Source: Candidatus Pandoraea novymonadis
GTDB taxonomy: Bacteria > Pseudomonadota > Gammaproteobacteria > Burkholderiales > Burkholderiaceae
Length of the DNA stretch: 64,000 nucleotides
Reading direction: 5' to 3'
Assembly: GCF_003004665.1 (NCBI RefSeq)
Contig: NZ_MUHY01000001.1
Coordinates: forward strand, 186,001 to 250,000
The position numbers were made by a program, and so were the translations under genes. How positions within the stretch are numbered: the first letter of the stretch is position 1; the number at the start of each line of letters is the position of its first letter. The notes beneath the pieces are model-generated. The model ran no database searches, was not told where the DNA came from, and saw only the letters and a program-made list of their open reading frames with translations. Shown here piece by piece: positions 50,177 to 61,000 of this stretch.

Positions 50177-51397
50177 TTAGCGAGTTTGGTTAAGGAATAT
50201 AGTTTGCAAATCATTTAGAAAACGCTGACCTAGCGCTGTTGGCGCGATCCGTCCTGGATCGCGAACCAATAAGCCTTTTTCAACTGCTTTAGCTAATGGT
50301 TTTGCAATCTGTGATATTGCTAATCCGGTGCGATTAGCGAATGTTTCCGTTTTTACCCCTGCAGTCAAACGTAATACGTTTAACATAAACTCAAATGGAA
50401 GATCAAATGGACTTACCTCGATAGAATTTTGAATTGCATTACCTTCCATAGCGGCTTCCATATAGCGTTTTGGATGTTTATAACGGATTTGACGAATCAC
50501 TCGTTCTTGAAATGAAAGTTTGTTATGAGCGCCTGCGCCGATGCCAAGATAATCCCCAAATTCCCAGTAGTTTAGGTTGTGTTTAGCCTTCTGATTGGGT
50601 TGCGCATAGGCGGAAACTTCGTAACGTTCGTAGCCTGAAGTCATTGTCCGTTCAATGATCCAATCCTGCATATCCCCACATATGTCTTCATCGGGAACAC
50701 TCGGTGGATATTTATAAAATTGTGTATTGGTTTCAATTGTTAGGTGATAGAGAGATAGGTGAGGGGGAGAAAATTCAATAGCTGTTTCAATATCTATCTG
50801 GCATTCCAATAATGTTTGTTGTGGCAAGCCAAACATAAGATCAAGATTGAAGTTGTTGAAATATTTTTTTGCTATTTCTATAGCACGACGCGCTTGATTA
50901 CCATCATGAATGCGTCCCAATTTTTTTAATTGGATATTATTAAAACTTTGAATACCTATTGATAATCGATTTATACCAATTTCACGGAAGGATCGGAATT
51001 TTTCAGCTTCAAATGTACCAGGATTTGCTTCCATCGTGATTTCTGCGTCTGGATCAAGCGGAAGCAGGGCACGGATATCTGATAACAGACGTTCAAGTCC
51101 GTTTACTGATAAGAGGCTTGGTGTCCCCCCACCGATGAAAACGGTATGTACCTGGCGCCCCCAAATGGTGGGTAAAGTTTGCTCCAAATCCTTTCGCAGT
51201 GCCTTGAGATAAGATGTTTCAGGAAATTCTGTTTGCGCGCCTATGCTTTTCCATTCATGTGAATTGAAATCACAGTAGGGACATTTACGTATACACCATG
51301 GGAAATGTATGTAGAGCGATAATGGGGGGAGAGATGGCAGACGAATTTCGCCAGGTTTTAGAAAGTTTTGGACGGCTAAGATATTATTGGTATTCAT
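50177..51397 (-). CDS. hemW: Radical SAM heme chaperone HemW
   Basis: The 406-residue protein resembles HemN but is the HemW branch, thought to insert heme into target proteins. The radical SAM cysteines are C35, C39 and C42 (PWCIRKCPYCDF). GGGTPSLL follows near residue 90, then TMEANPGT and GINRLSIGIQSFN. The C-terminal HemN_C domain (about 320-400) is present. The extra N-terminal cysteine motif of true HemN is lacking. Its ATG follows the rdgB stop codon directly (TAGATG), so it is translationally linked with rdgB and rph. Confidence 0.92.
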   Translation of the reverse strand: MNTNNILAVQNFLKPGEIRLPSLPPLSLYIHFPWCIRKCPYCDFNSHEWKSIGAQTEFPETSYLKALRKDLEQTLPTIWGRQVHTVFIGGGTPSLLSVNGLERLLSDIRALLPLDPDAEITMEANPGTFEAEKFRSFREIGINRLSIGIQSFNNIQLKKLGRIHDGNQARRAIEIAKKYFNNFNLDLMFGLPQQTLLECQIDIETAIEFSPPHLSLYHLTIETNTQFYKYPPSVPDEDICGDMQDWIIERTMTSGYERYEVSAYAQPNQKAKHNLNYWEFGDYLGIGAGAHNKLSFQERVIRQIRYKHPKRYMEAAMEGNAIQNSIEVSPFDLPFEFMLNVLRLTAGVKTETFANRTGLAISQIAKPLAKAVEKGLLVRDPGRIAPTALGQRFLNDLQTIFLNQTR

Positions 51398-52012
51398 CTA
51401 TGCTTCGCGATTCAGTTTATGAAGCAGATGCTTTACCGCATGCCCACGATGGCTATATGTATTTTTCACTTCTGGATTGAGTTCGGCTGCTGTCTTCTGT
51501 AAAGACGGAATTAAAAAATGTGGGTCATACCCAAAACCATTTAATCCGCGAGGTTGTGTAATAATTTCTCCTTCCCAACGTCCTTCGGCGATGAGGGGCT
51601 GTGAGTCCTGGGCATGAAAAATGAGTACTAGAGCACAAAAGTAATAGGCCCGTCGATCATTTTGATTCGCGTATGAAGACAATTGTTCGATTAAATAGTG
51701 ATTGTTAGCAGTATCGGATTTTGCATAGCCTGCGCGAGCAGCATATCTTGAAGAATATATACCAGGGGCGCCACCAAGAATTGGAACGCATAGGCCAGAA
51801 TCTTCAGCTAGTGCAGGTAATCCACTAGCAGAGCTAGCATGGCGTGCTTTGGTGATGGCATTCTCGATAAATGTGATGCTAGATTCATTAGATTCTGAAA
51901 TACCGAGCACACTTTGTGGTATCAGTTGGATGCCTAAAGGCTTCAATAGTGTCGCGAACTCACGGAGTTTTCCATCATTATTTGACGCGAGGACAATTTT
52001 TTTAAATGTCAT
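51398..52012 (-). CDS. rdgB: dITP/XTP pyrophosphatase RdgB (Ham1 family)
   Basis: The 204-residue enzyme removes non-canonical purine nucleotides from the pool. It starts with [20 protein letters not shown] and has the conserved [27 protein letters not shown] block with its catalytic aspartate, then [21 protein letters not shown] and [10 protein letters not shown]. All are typical. It overlaps rph by 4 bases (ATGA), and hemW starts right after its stop, so rph-rdgB-hemW is one operon. Confidence 0.95.
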   Translation of the reverse strand: MTFKKIVLASNNDGKLREFATLLKPLGIQLIPQSVLGISESNESSITFIENAITKARHASSASGLPALAEDSGLCVPILGGAPGIYSSRYAARAGYAKSDTANNHYLIEQLSSYANQNDRRAYYFCALVLIFHAQDSQPLIAEGRWEGEIITQPRGLNGFGYDPHFLIPSLQKTAAELNPEVKNTYSHRGHAVKHLLHKLNREA

Positions 52013-52752
52013 GACAAGAGTCCTAGTGCATATTTTTGTACATCCACGAGTTGCGAAATGCCATGTTTAGCTAGTTTTAGTAAGCAATCATTTTGTTCAC
52101 TTGTAAATGGAGTGCCTTCTGCGCTACCTTGGATTTCGATGAAATTTCCTGTGCCTGTCATGATGACATTCATATCGGTATCGCACGAAGAATCTTCTAT
52201 ATAGTTTAGATCGAGTATGGGAATGTTTTTATAGAGACCAACTGACACGGCGGCTACATGTTCCTGAATTGGAGACCTACTCAATTTTTTTTCTTTGATG
52301 AGAGTATCGATTGCATCATGTGCGGCAACGAAAGCCCCTGTGATTGATGCACAACGTGTTCCGCCATCGGCTTGAATCACGTCGCAATCAATTTGCATTG
52401 TGCGTGTCCCGAATGCTTTTAAATCGAACACTGCTCGTAGCGAACGGCCGATGAGACGTTGGATTTCCTGGGTGCGGCCGCTTTGTTTACCATGCGTAGC
52501 TTCACGCTCGATGCGGGTATGTGTGGCGCGAGGAAGCAATCCATATTCAGCAGTGAGCCAGCCTTGACCACTGTTATTTAGGAATGATGGCACGCGTTCT
52601 TCAACACTGGCTGTGCAGATAACTTTTGTATCTCCGTATTCGATTAGCACGGAACCTTCAGCATAGCGGGTATATTGACGAGTGATCCGGACAGGGCGTA
52701 ACGTGTTTGGAGAACGGCCATCTGGGCGTTTTGAGTTAGTTATGAAATTCAT
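52009..52752 (-). CDS. rph: Ribonuclease PH
   Basis: The 247-residue phosphorolytic exonuclease trims tRNA 3' ends. Motifs: [15 protein letters not shown] at the start, [37 protein letters not shown], and [19 protein letters not shown], which carries the metal and phosphate-binding residues. The frame is open 12 codons further upstream, but the ATG at 52750-52752 gives the usual length and has GCAGGA about eight bases before it. It begins the rph-rdgB-hemW operon, divergent from yicC. Confidence 0.95.
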   Translation of the reverse strand: MNFITNSKRPDGRSPNTLRPVRITRQYTRYAEGSVLIEYGDTKVICTASVEERVPSFLNNSGQGWLTAEYGLLPRATHTRIEREATHGKQSGRTQEIQRLIGRSLRAVFDLKAFGTRTMQIDCDVIQADGGTRCASITGAFVAAHDAIDTLIKEKKLSRSPIQEHVAAVSVGLYKNIPILDLNYIEDSSCDTDMNVIMTGTGNFIEIQGSAEGTPFTSEQNDCLLKLAKHGISQLVDVQKYALGLLS

Positions 52753-52988
52753 AATTATGTCCTGCAGGAAATTAAAAGTACTCGGCAATGCGTAGGAGTT
52801 AATCTAAATGTCATCGCCAAATACTCCTGAAAGTCGGGTTGTATTACAGAGAAGACTCGGTTACGAACATGATATCGTCTTAAGGAGATAATGTTTAGAT
52901 ATCATTGATACAGGAAATGAGATAATTTTCTCCTTTTAGTATGAGAATTAATCTAGAACAGAATCAAATTCTGTAGCTATGGATCACA

Positions 52989-53939
52989 ATGTCTTTACAC
53001 AAAATCTTGATGAAAGAAAATCATATTTACAGTATGACGGGATACGCTACTTTGACCCGTACTATAGGATTAGAGACTAATGCGTCGGCTGTGAACGTAT
53101 CCATTGAGTTACGTTCTATCAATTCACGTTTCCTTGATTTTACGTTTCGTATACCTGATGAGATGCGTTTCTGTGAGTTGGTGCTGCGTGAAGTGTTGAT
53201 GACGAATTTGTCGAGAGGAAAGGTAGATATTCGCGTAAATGTGCAACGCTCAGACACTGGTATTGTTGGCACGCTTGATACTAATGTCATCCGACATCTT
53301 TGCGAACTCGAAGCCAAAGTGCTTGAAATTTTTCCTGGTGTAGAACGTATGGGTACTGGTGAGATTTTGCGTTGGCCAGGTGTACTGAGAGAAGTTGTTG
53401 TTACATCAGATTCGTTACGAGATGTTGTTATTGAAATGGGGCGTTCTGCGATTCAGGAGCTTCTTGAGGTTAGAAAACGAGAAGGAAGAAGGCTGAAATC
53501 CAATTTACTTGAGAAAATTGACGGTATGGAAAAAATTTTGAGGGAGGTGCAACCGTTAGTTCCAGAGTTGATTGAGCGTCATCAAAAGAGGATTCTTGAT
53601 CGTTTGAAAGAAGCACTTGGAATTACATTGTTTGAGGGGAGTGCTCAACCAGTCAAAGAAGAGATTGCTGATCGTATTCGTCAAGAGGTGACAATGTATG
53701 GAATACGGATCGATATCTGTGAAGAGTTAACTCGTTTAGAGACACATCTTAAGGAAACACGTCATATCTTAAACAATGGAGGTGTAGTTGGAAAACGCCT
53801 AGACTTCATGATGCAAGAGCTCAATCGTGAAGCAAATACACTCGGATCGAAAGCGGTATCCAAAGAACTTGGGGATGCCTCAATGGCCCTCAAGATTTTC
53901 ATTGAGCAGATGCGAGAACAAGTACAGAATTTGGAGTAA
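52989..53939 (+). CDS. YicC family endoribonuclease
   Basis: The 316-residue protein has the family start IYSMTGYATLTR near residue 13 and the N-terminal domain block VNVSIELRSINSRFLDFTFRIPDEMR. The C-terminal DUF1732-type domain contains GKRLDFMMQELNREANTLGSKA, a highly conserved stretch. YicC proteins cut RNA in other bacteria and affect small RNA stability. The start could be ATG 52989 (kept) or ATG 53010. gmk follows after 6 bases; yicC-gmk-rpoZ-spoT is a known order. Confidence 0.93.
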   Translation: MSLHKILMKENHIYSMTGYATLTRTIGLETNASAVNVSIELRSINSRFLDFTFRIPDEMRFCELVLREVLMTNLSRGKVDIRVNVQRSDTGIVGTLDTNVIRHLCELEAKVLEIFPGVERMGTGEILRWPGVLREVVVTSDSLRDVVIEMGRSAIQELLEVRKREGRRLKSNLLEKIDGMEKILREVQPLVPELIERHQKRILDRLKEALGITLFEGSAQPVKEEIADRIRQEVTMYGIRIDICEELTRLETHLKETRHILNNGGVVGKRLDFMMQELNREANTLGSKAVSKELGDASMALKIFIEQMREQVQNLE

Positions 53940-53945
53940 ACAGCC

Positions 53946-54620
53946 ATGACTTCCGCAGGAATTGGGATACATGAGAAATATTTTGGAAATATCTTCATGG
54001 TAATAGCTCCCTCTGGCGCAGGTAAGTCCACACTCGTTAGTGCTTTGTTGGCACAGGATAGTCAGATTAGCTTGTCGGTGTCGTGTACTACACGGCCGCC
54101 GCGTTCGAACGAAAAAGAGGGTATCAATTACTATTTTATTTCGATAGAAGAGTTTCAATGTCGCAAAAAATCGGGGGAATTTTTAGAGTCTGCTAAGGTG
54201 CATGGTAATTATTATGCTACCTCACGACTTTTGATTGAAGAGCATATGCGTAAAAAAGGGAAAGACGTATTGCTGGAAATTGACTGGCAAGGAGCACTGC
54301 AGGTACGTAAGCATTTCGCCAATGCGATTGGTATTTTCATTTTACCACCCTCGATTGATGCTCTAGAAAAACGATTGAAGAGTCGTGGAACCGATGAATG
54401 TAGTGTTATTAATCGTCGTTTACTCGCCGCTGGTCGAGAAATGGCACATGCTCCAGAAGCTGATTTCATTGTTATTAATGAAGATTTTCAGCGTGCATTA
54501 AGCGATTTGCAAGCGGTTGTAACTTCTACACGTTTACATTTTGACTCACAGCGCGAACGGCATGAAAAACTGTTTATCGAGCTTGGTATTCATTCACTGA
54601 CAAGTGAGACTAATTTTTAG
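53946..54620 (+). CDS. gmk: Guanylate kinase
   Basis: The 224-residue kinase phosphorylates GMP to GDP. The P-loop APSGAGKST is at residues 21-29. The GMP-binding part includes [21 protein letters not shown], and [18 protein letters not shown] carries the acidic Walker B region. [25 protein letters not shown] is the usual C-terminal block. It supplies GDP/GTP used by SpoT and RelA; proximity to spoT is conserved in many proteobacteria. Confidence 0.96.
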   Translation: MTSAGIGIHEKYFGNIFMVIAPSGAGKSTLVSALLAQDSQISLSVSCTTRPPRSNEKEGINYYFISIEEFQCRKKSGEFLESAKVHGNYYATSRLLIEEHMRKKGKDVLLEIDWQGALQVRKHFANAIGIFILPPSIDALEKRLKSRGTDECSVINRRLLAAGREMAHAPEADFIVINEDFQRALSDLQAVVTSTRLHFDSQRERHEKLFIELGIHSLTSETNF

Positions 54621-54767
54621 CATTTGACTTACTGAGTTATGCTATAGATCGAGATTAAAAATCCTATTTAGATCTTATGTATATGTTTAAAAAAATGTGA
54701 TTTATCACGATTTTTCATTGACTGAGATAGAATGCCTATATACCTTATATTGAGGAGGAATATCTGT

Positions 54768-54974
54768 ATGGCCCGTATTACCGTTGAAGCGTGTTTGAAA
54801 AAAATACCGAACCGCTTTGAGTTGGCACTTGCTGCTACGTATCGCGCACGACAATTAGCTCAAGGTCATACGCCAAAGTTGGAAAATCATAAAAATAAGC
54901 CCACAGTCGTTGCGTTGCGTGAGATTGCTGCCGGTCAGGTTGGCATTGAGATGTTAAAAAAAGTGCCTCTTTGA
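54768..54974 (+). CDS. rpoZ: DNA-directed RNA polymerase subunit omega
   Basis: The 68-residue subunit helps assemble RNA polymerase and, in E. coli, forms part of one ppGpp binding site. The sequence [20 protein letters not shown] and the middle [16 protein letters not shown] are family-typical. A strong ribosome binding site GAGGAGG lies before the ATG at 54768; the open frame upstream to 54732 is ignored. It sits between gmk and spoT. Confidence 0.96.
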   Translation: MARITVEACLKKIPNRFELALAATYRARQLAQGHTPKLENHKNKPTVVALREIAAGQVGIEMLKKVPL

Positions 54975-55028
54975 GAGGTTCCCACTAATGCGATGTGATG
55001 TTTCGGGCCGCTCGATGTAGGTGAAAGA

Positions 55029-57446
55029 ATGAGTTCCACGAAGCCTTCGGATCGATCTATAGCATCATGGGAGCCTGTGTCAGCTTCCAAAAAGCACGAA
55101 AGCAATAGTATCACTCGTCAATATATTGATGCATTGCTTGAGCAGTCCTATCGCCATCTTTTCGGGCCAACCGAGACGCCTGACCAGCCGCGTAAGCGAG
55201 AAGTTGTCTCTATTACGCGTCTTAATCATTTACTGGCGGGGTACCTGAAAGAGAACGAGATGATGCTCATCAAAGAGGCTTTTCAATTTAGCGATGATGC
55301 CCACCTGGGACAGTATCGTCAAAGCGGGCAGCCTTATATTACTCATCCAGTTGCTGTCGCTGAAATATGTGCTGAATGGAAGCTCGATGCGCAATCAGTG
55401 ATGGCAGCATTACTGCATGATGTAGTGGAAGATCAGGGTGTTACCAAGGCTGAATTGGTCGAGCGTTTTGGTGCTAAGGTGGCTGAGTTAGTCGATGGTT
55501 TATCGAAGCTAGACAAGATGGAGTTTCGCAGCCGTGAGGAGGCACAGGCGGAGAGTTTTCGTAAGATTTTGTTAGCCATGGCACGTGATGTGCGTGTTAT
55601 TCTTGTAAAGCTTGCTGACCGTCTACACAATATGCGTACGCTTGGTGTAATGTCGATGGAAAAGCGTCGCCGAGTGGCGCGTGAAACCCTTGATATCTAT
55701 GCTCCTATTGCGCATCGTCTTGGTTTAAATAATACCTACCGTGAGCTGCAGGACATGAGCTTTGCAAACTATCACCCACGCCGTTACGCGGTACTTGATA
55801 AAGCGGTGAAAGCTGCACGTGGTAATCGCCGTGAGGTAGTAGGTAAAATTCTCGATACTGTGAAACATGTGCTGCAAGATGCGAAATTCGATGTAAGTGT
55901 TTATGGCCGTGAAAAGACGCTTTACAGCATCTACAAAAAAATGAAAGAAAAACAGCTTTCATTTTCACAGGTGCTTGATGTGTATGGTTTTCGCGTCGTG
56001 GTCGAATCAAGTTCACATTGCTATATTGCTATCGGATTGTTGCATGCTCTTTATAAGCCTCTTCCTGGAAAATTTAAGGATTACATTGCAATTCCGAAGG
56101 TAAATGGGTATCAGTCGTTGCACACGACGCTTGTAGGTCCGTTTGGGACACCAATTGAATTTCAAATTTGTACGAACCGAATGCATGAAATTGCAGAAGC
56201 TGGGGTTGTGGCACATTGGTTGTATAAAAACGGTGGCGCAGACATGAATGATGTACAACGTCAGGCTCATAAATGGCTGCAGTCGTTGCTCGATATTCAG
56301 AGCGAGACTGGGGATTCAACTGAGTTTCTCGAACATGTCAAGATTGATCTTTTCCCGGACGCAGTATATGTTTTTACACCAAAGGCACGCATTATGGCGT
56401 TGCCTCGTGGTGCGACAGCAATTGATTTTGCGTATGCTATTCACAGTGATCTTGGTAACCAGTGTGTGGCAGTTAAGATCAATAACCAGCTATTACCTCT
56501 TCGATCAGAACTCAAAAATGGGGATATCGTTGAAGTTATTTCAGGCCAATATTCCAAGCCAAGTCCTGCTTGGCTTGGAATTATCCGTACTGGCAAGGCG
56601 CGCTCAGCGATTCGTCATTATTTAAAAGCGATGCATCTCAAAGAGTCTATGCAGTTAGGTGAGCGTCTAATTGATCAGGCACTGAAAGGTCATGCTCTCT
56701 CAATGAGCGAGATTAGTGAGGAACTTTGGATCAAACTCCTTAAATGGACAGGTAATAAAGACCGTCAGGAAATTTTTGCCGATATTGGCTTGGGGCGTCG
56801 GGTAGCGGCCGTGATTGCTAAACACTTAGTCATGCTGTACTCCGATAAAGTCACTGAGAATCAAATCGGTACCCATCATAAAGGTGTTGATATTCTTCGT
56901 TCTAATGAATCGGCTGGCTCGCCACCGATCTTAATTACTGGTACCGAAGGTATGTCTGTACAGTTTTCATCGTGTTGCCGCCCGATTCCTGGAGATAGTA
57001 TTATGGGATATATTGGTACAGGGATGGGGATGGGAATCCATACGACAGAGTGTCCGGTTGCTAGACGAATCCATCGTAAAGATTCGATGCGCTGGATCGA
57101 TGTTGCTTGGTCACCACAACCCGGACTCCAATTTGAGGTGGCCATCCATGTTTTGGTACACAACAATCGGGGGGTATTCTCGCGTGTGGCAAGTGATATT
57201 TCGTTATCAGATGCGAATATTATTCACATTAGCATGGAAGATGTGATACCGAAAGAGTCTGCAACGCTGTGTTTCCTCATTCAGGTAAGTGATCGCGTGC
57301 ATCTAGCCAACGTGATACGCCGTGTGCGTGTTAATTTGGATGTGATGCGTGTTTCACGAGCACTTCCTAGCGAACGCCATCAGAATGACGTACATTCTTC
57401 GAATACTATGCGCATCATACGAAATCTTGAAGATCATTATCTTTAA
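55029..57446 (+). CDS. spoT: Bifunctional (p)ppGpp synthase/hydrolase SpoT
   Basis: The 805-residue RSH enzyme has an intact hydrolase HD domain: ITHPVAVAEI near residue 105, LLHDVVEDQG near 130, and LADRLHNMRTL near 200. The synthetase domain has KFKDYIAIPKVNGYQSLHT near residue 347, the basic-type motif of bifunctional enzymes, and IEFQICTNRMHEIAEAGVVAHW (here ICT replaces the more usual VRT/IRT). A TGS domain (about 447-510), the CC zinc-finger region (about 648) and an ACT domain follow. A 60-residue N-terminal tail precedes the HD domain. With RelA (hydrolase-dead) in the same window, SpoT is the only ppGpp hydrolase seen. Confidence 0.95.
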   Translation: MSSTKPSDRSIASWEPVSASKKHESNSITRQYIDALLEQSYRHLFGPTETPDQPRKREVVSITRLNHLLAGYLKENEMMLIKEAFQFSDDAHLGQYRQSGQPYITHPVAVAEICAEWKLDAQSVMAALLHDVVEDQGVTKAELVERFGAKVAELVDGLSKLDKMEFRSREEAQAESFRKILLAMARDVRVILVKLADRLHNMRTLGVMSMEKRRRVARETLDIYAPIAHRLGLNNTYRELQDMSFANYHPRRYAVLDKAVKAARGNRREVVGKILDTVKHVLQDAKFDVSVYGREKTLYSIYKKMKEKQLSFSQVLDVYGFRVVVESSSHCYIAIGLLHALYKPLPGKFKDYIAIPKVNGYQSLHTTLVGPFGTPIEFQICTNRMHEIAEAGVVAHWLYKNGGADMNDVQRQAHKWLQSLLDIQSETGDSTEFLEHVKIDLFPDAVYVFTPKARIMALPRGATAIDFAYAIHSDLGNQCVAVKINNQLLPLRSELKNGDIVEVISGQYSKPSPAWLGIIRTGKARSAIRHYLKAMHLKESMQLGERLIDQALKGHALSMSEISEELWIKLLKWTGNKDRQEIFADIGLGRRVAAVIAKHLVMLYSDKVTENQIGTHHKGVDILRSNESAGSPPILITGTEGMSVQFSSCCRPIPGDSIMGYIGTGMGMGIHTTECPVARRIHRKDSMRWIDVAWSPQPGLQFEVAIHVLVHNNRGVFSRVASDISLSDANIIHISMEDVIPKESATLCFLIQVSDRVHLANVIRRVRVNLDVMRVSRALPSERHQNDVHSSNTMRIIRNLEDHYL

Positions 57447-57576
57447 TGTTAGCGGTCTTTTTATTTCATGGGCATGGTGATTGTTAGCCTTGTCTCGATA
57501 AAACTAGAATCATCACAATGGATGCGCTTGTTGAAATTTTTTGTGATAACTTGGTGAAGTTGCAGATTTTTGAAGT

Positions 57577-57613
57577 TTTTGACTGATCAATTGCAAGAAT
57601 TGACCAGTCAAAA
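57577..57613. terminator. 16-bp hairpin between converging spoT and tmRNA gene
   Basis: TTTTGACTGATCAATT (57577-57592) pairs with AATTGACCAGTCAAAA (57598-57613) around a 5-base loop, with one mismatch on the plus strand that becomes a G-U pair in minus-strand RNA. It starts 5 bases past the CCA end of the tmRNA gene. It probably ends the tmRNA transcript. Confidence 0.7.
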
Positions 57614-57618
57614 TATTT

Positions 57619-57989
57619 TGGTGGAGCCGGCGGGAATCGAACCCGCGTCCAAAAGCACGCCACGAACAGTTCTACATACTTAGTTCTATCTTTCGATTTA
57701 ACTGTACTGACGCGGATGAACACGCTTCAGGACAGCGATTCACTTAATTTTCGGCCTTGGTGTCGTGACACCAACAAGGATTAACTGACGTATATGACCT
57801 CTGGCGGTATTGCTACCGGTCTTGCGACGGCTAGTCCGTCAGTGAACTAGGCAGAGGACGGCGACCCTTAGGCTGCCAGTGCGAACGTTTCGTCGTTTGC
57901 AGTTACGTTTTTCCCATTGATTAACGAGGTAACGGGTCCTCGATATGCCCTGACCGTTTTGTAACCCTTGTCGAAACCAAGTCGGCCCC
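57619..57989 (-). ncRNA. ssrA: Transfer-messenger RNA (tmRNA)
   Basis: A 371-base one-piece tmRNA on the minus strand, with encoded CCA (57619-57621). The acceptor pairs GGGGCCG with CGGCTCC and includes the G3-U70 pair that marks it for alanine. The T arm GGTTCGATTCC lies near the 3' end. The tag frame at 57868-57900 reads GCA to TAA and encodes ANDETFALAA, ending in the ALAA degron recognised by ClpXP and similar proteases. It frees stalled ribosomes together with SmpB (not in this window). Confidence 0.96.
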
Positions 57990-58015
57990 AACGATCGTAT
58001 TATCGCATGAAATTT

Positions 58016-61000
58016 TTATTTCAGTATGAAACATACACCATTTACTATATCTTTCTTATTGAGATTGTGGGTTTTAAGTTTTTTTGTGACTATGGATAAT
58101 CGATCTGAATCTATTTTCCTATTTAACCAAGCTTGAACGGCTTTTGCCCGATGATGGGCTAGGCATTCTAGGTCATCATCGGTGATTTTTATGCCAGTTA
58201 TCATTAATTCTTCTATTTTTTCTGATGAAAATTCTTTTAGAAAACTAATAATATTTTTCGTTTTTGGAAAATTCTCAGCTTTATAGGCTTCTCTTATAAA
58301 TTTATCTCTCTCATTGGATTCAATGATTATTGAAGTGAGATCGCTATTCTCATTGTGTTTAACACTTGATTTTGCTTTTTGTACCTTTATGAGCCGATCG
58401 AGTATCACTTGCTGAAGACCTTTGACATCTTTAGCAGGATCGACGCATCCTACGATCTCGAGTCTTAGGATAGGATGATCTTCCAATACTTTAATTAACG
58501 TCTCAAGTTTTTTTTCTTGATCTGGTGTGAGTATTGAGTGCCCCGGTTCAAAAATGACAGAATTTAATTCCTTATCGATATCTTCGAACATTGATACCAG
58601 TAGACCAAATGGAGTTGCCGCAGCTTTCACAATGAGATTGACGAAAGATCGAAATATAACGTTGCCAAAGTTCAATTGTGGATCTTGTATTGATCCGTAT
58701 ACGGGCATCTCTATATTAATTTCTTCCTTTTTATTTTTTAAGAGAGATGCTATGAGGCGCAGTGGTAAGTTCCGCGCCATACTATTTTCAATACGCTTGC
58801 CGAAGACCAATTGGACGATATAAATATGGTTGTTTGCTGTTAGCCTACCCTGATCGATGAGGTAATGCGCATTGAGTGTTAATTTTCCTGTTTCGATAGG
58901 ATACCCAGTATATTTAATAGTGTACGGTGTTAGATTTTTGAGTTCGATACCACTTGCCTTGATATCCAAATCTATGAATGGCATTGCCGTGAATGGATCC
59001 ATTCTACCGGCAATGTTGAGGGAGCCATTCTGGTTAAGTTGGCCTTGTAAGAATACATTCACGGGTGTGGCAGTCGTACTGCTAAAGGTGCCTATACATC
59101 CATCGATGTTTGTCAAGTTGGCAGTGTAGTGGGGTTGTATGAATTTATCCGTGAACTTGACGTTTCCATTTTTGACTATGGTTTTCCCCACCGTGATGTG
59201 AGCGCTTAGCGCTTTCCCTGCGCCGTAATAAGAGTTGTTGTTATTTGGTTTTTTTGTGATTTGGGTAGTGTGATTATTGACTTCTTGTAAAAATGTCCTA
59301 GCATCGGAGGTTTTACTATTTACGATTCTCCGATTCGTTTCCTTATTAATATCTGATTGGATATTTGCCTTGAGATTGAGCAGTGTGCTTTTCGAGGCAT
59401 TTGCCATTATCAACTTTGGAACTTCATTTTTGCTACTGATTGCATCAGTGAGATTTAGCTGTCCATTTGCATTAATGATGAGTTGTGTATATAAAGTTGA
59501 GACAGTGATTTCGTCGATGTTAACTTGGGGGGTGTCTGACCCGACTGAGATGCTGATTTTTTGCATAGCCAACGAATTCCATCGTATCGTTTCTCCTGAT
59601 CTCATTTTATCTAGCAAGCGAACTCTGTTGAGGCTCGCATTACCTCGATAGTTGGCCTCAATACTCTTTCCTTTTACGGCGAAGTTTGCGACGCCGTTGC
59701 TGTTTAATAGTGCACTAATAATGCTGACGTTCAGTTTTTTGCTGAGGTAAGAGTCAAACAGGGCCAAGTCAAACTCATTTGTACGGATTTTCAATTCGCC
59801 GCTCAAGGGCTTTGGGGTGACGCTACCGATAACATTAATTGAGCCTTTTTTATTCAGAGCGCCTTTGGCTTCTACGGTAATAGATTGATTCATTTTTTGT
59901 GACATACCATTGAGTGTTATATTCAATGGGGTCAGATTTGCTTGGATCGGTTCTCCCTTAACTGCTTGATCTTCTAAGCTAATTCTAGCATTCTCAAGAG
60001 TAATACGATTCACCTGCCACTGCCAATTTTTATTCGAGATTTTGGTAGTGTTTCTTTTTTTAGTTTTTCTTGCTGATAGTAATGGATCATCTACATTTTT
60101 GCCACGTCGACCATTCTTTAGCGTTATTAGATTGATATGACCGTTTTTATTACGTTTAAATTTGATCTTTAGGTCGTTGATACGGAGATTTTCAAAAGAC
60201 ACTTTACGTTTCGTAAGATCAAATTTTATTATCTTTACTTCGGCTTTTGAAAATTTGATTGGTTCGTCTCCATTGTTGCCTGTTATCCATTCAATCTGAT
60301 TGAAGATAGCTTTTCCTGACGACATGATCAAGTTAGGAGATGATGAACCAAATTTGATTTGGAATTTTGTATTTAATCCGATTTTCCCTTTTTTAAATCT
60401 TCCGATGAGTGAGTTTTTTGAGAATGGTAATAAGGATATAAGTTCGATGTTGTTGACCTCGAGGGAGCCAGTGGTATAGTGCTCTGAAAAATAAAGCTGC
60501 CCATTCGCAGAAATCTTTCCGCCACTAGATAAGGTAAAGGATGCATCGTAGGAAGCAGGTATTTTGTCGCACATCGAGAATTGCTTTAAGTGGATATGCA
60601 CGTGATTCAAAGAAAGCTGTGCTGGTTTTTTAAAGCGCTTATCTGTGATATGTATGGTGCTGTCGATGATTGTCAAATCTCCGAAGCGGAAATCGATGTT
60701 TGAAGGTAAACATAAGCGGATTTTTTTTGACGCTCCAGACATCGATTTTGATTTTTCTGTAGAAAAAGATGATGCCTTATCCGAAGGTGTTTTCTCGACT
60801 GAATTATGCTGCGAGTTGAATCTCGTGATGGCTAAGGAACCGTCGGAATCAATTAGGATATTCTGATCAAGTCCATCCAGGTGAATCGCTTTCACGTGGC
60901 AAATATTGCGTAATGGTTCAAGATTATCGATAGTAATTTTTAGATGCTTGAGTTTGGATAGCTTATTTCCTAGACGATCGTCTAGTTTTATGTCGTCAAG

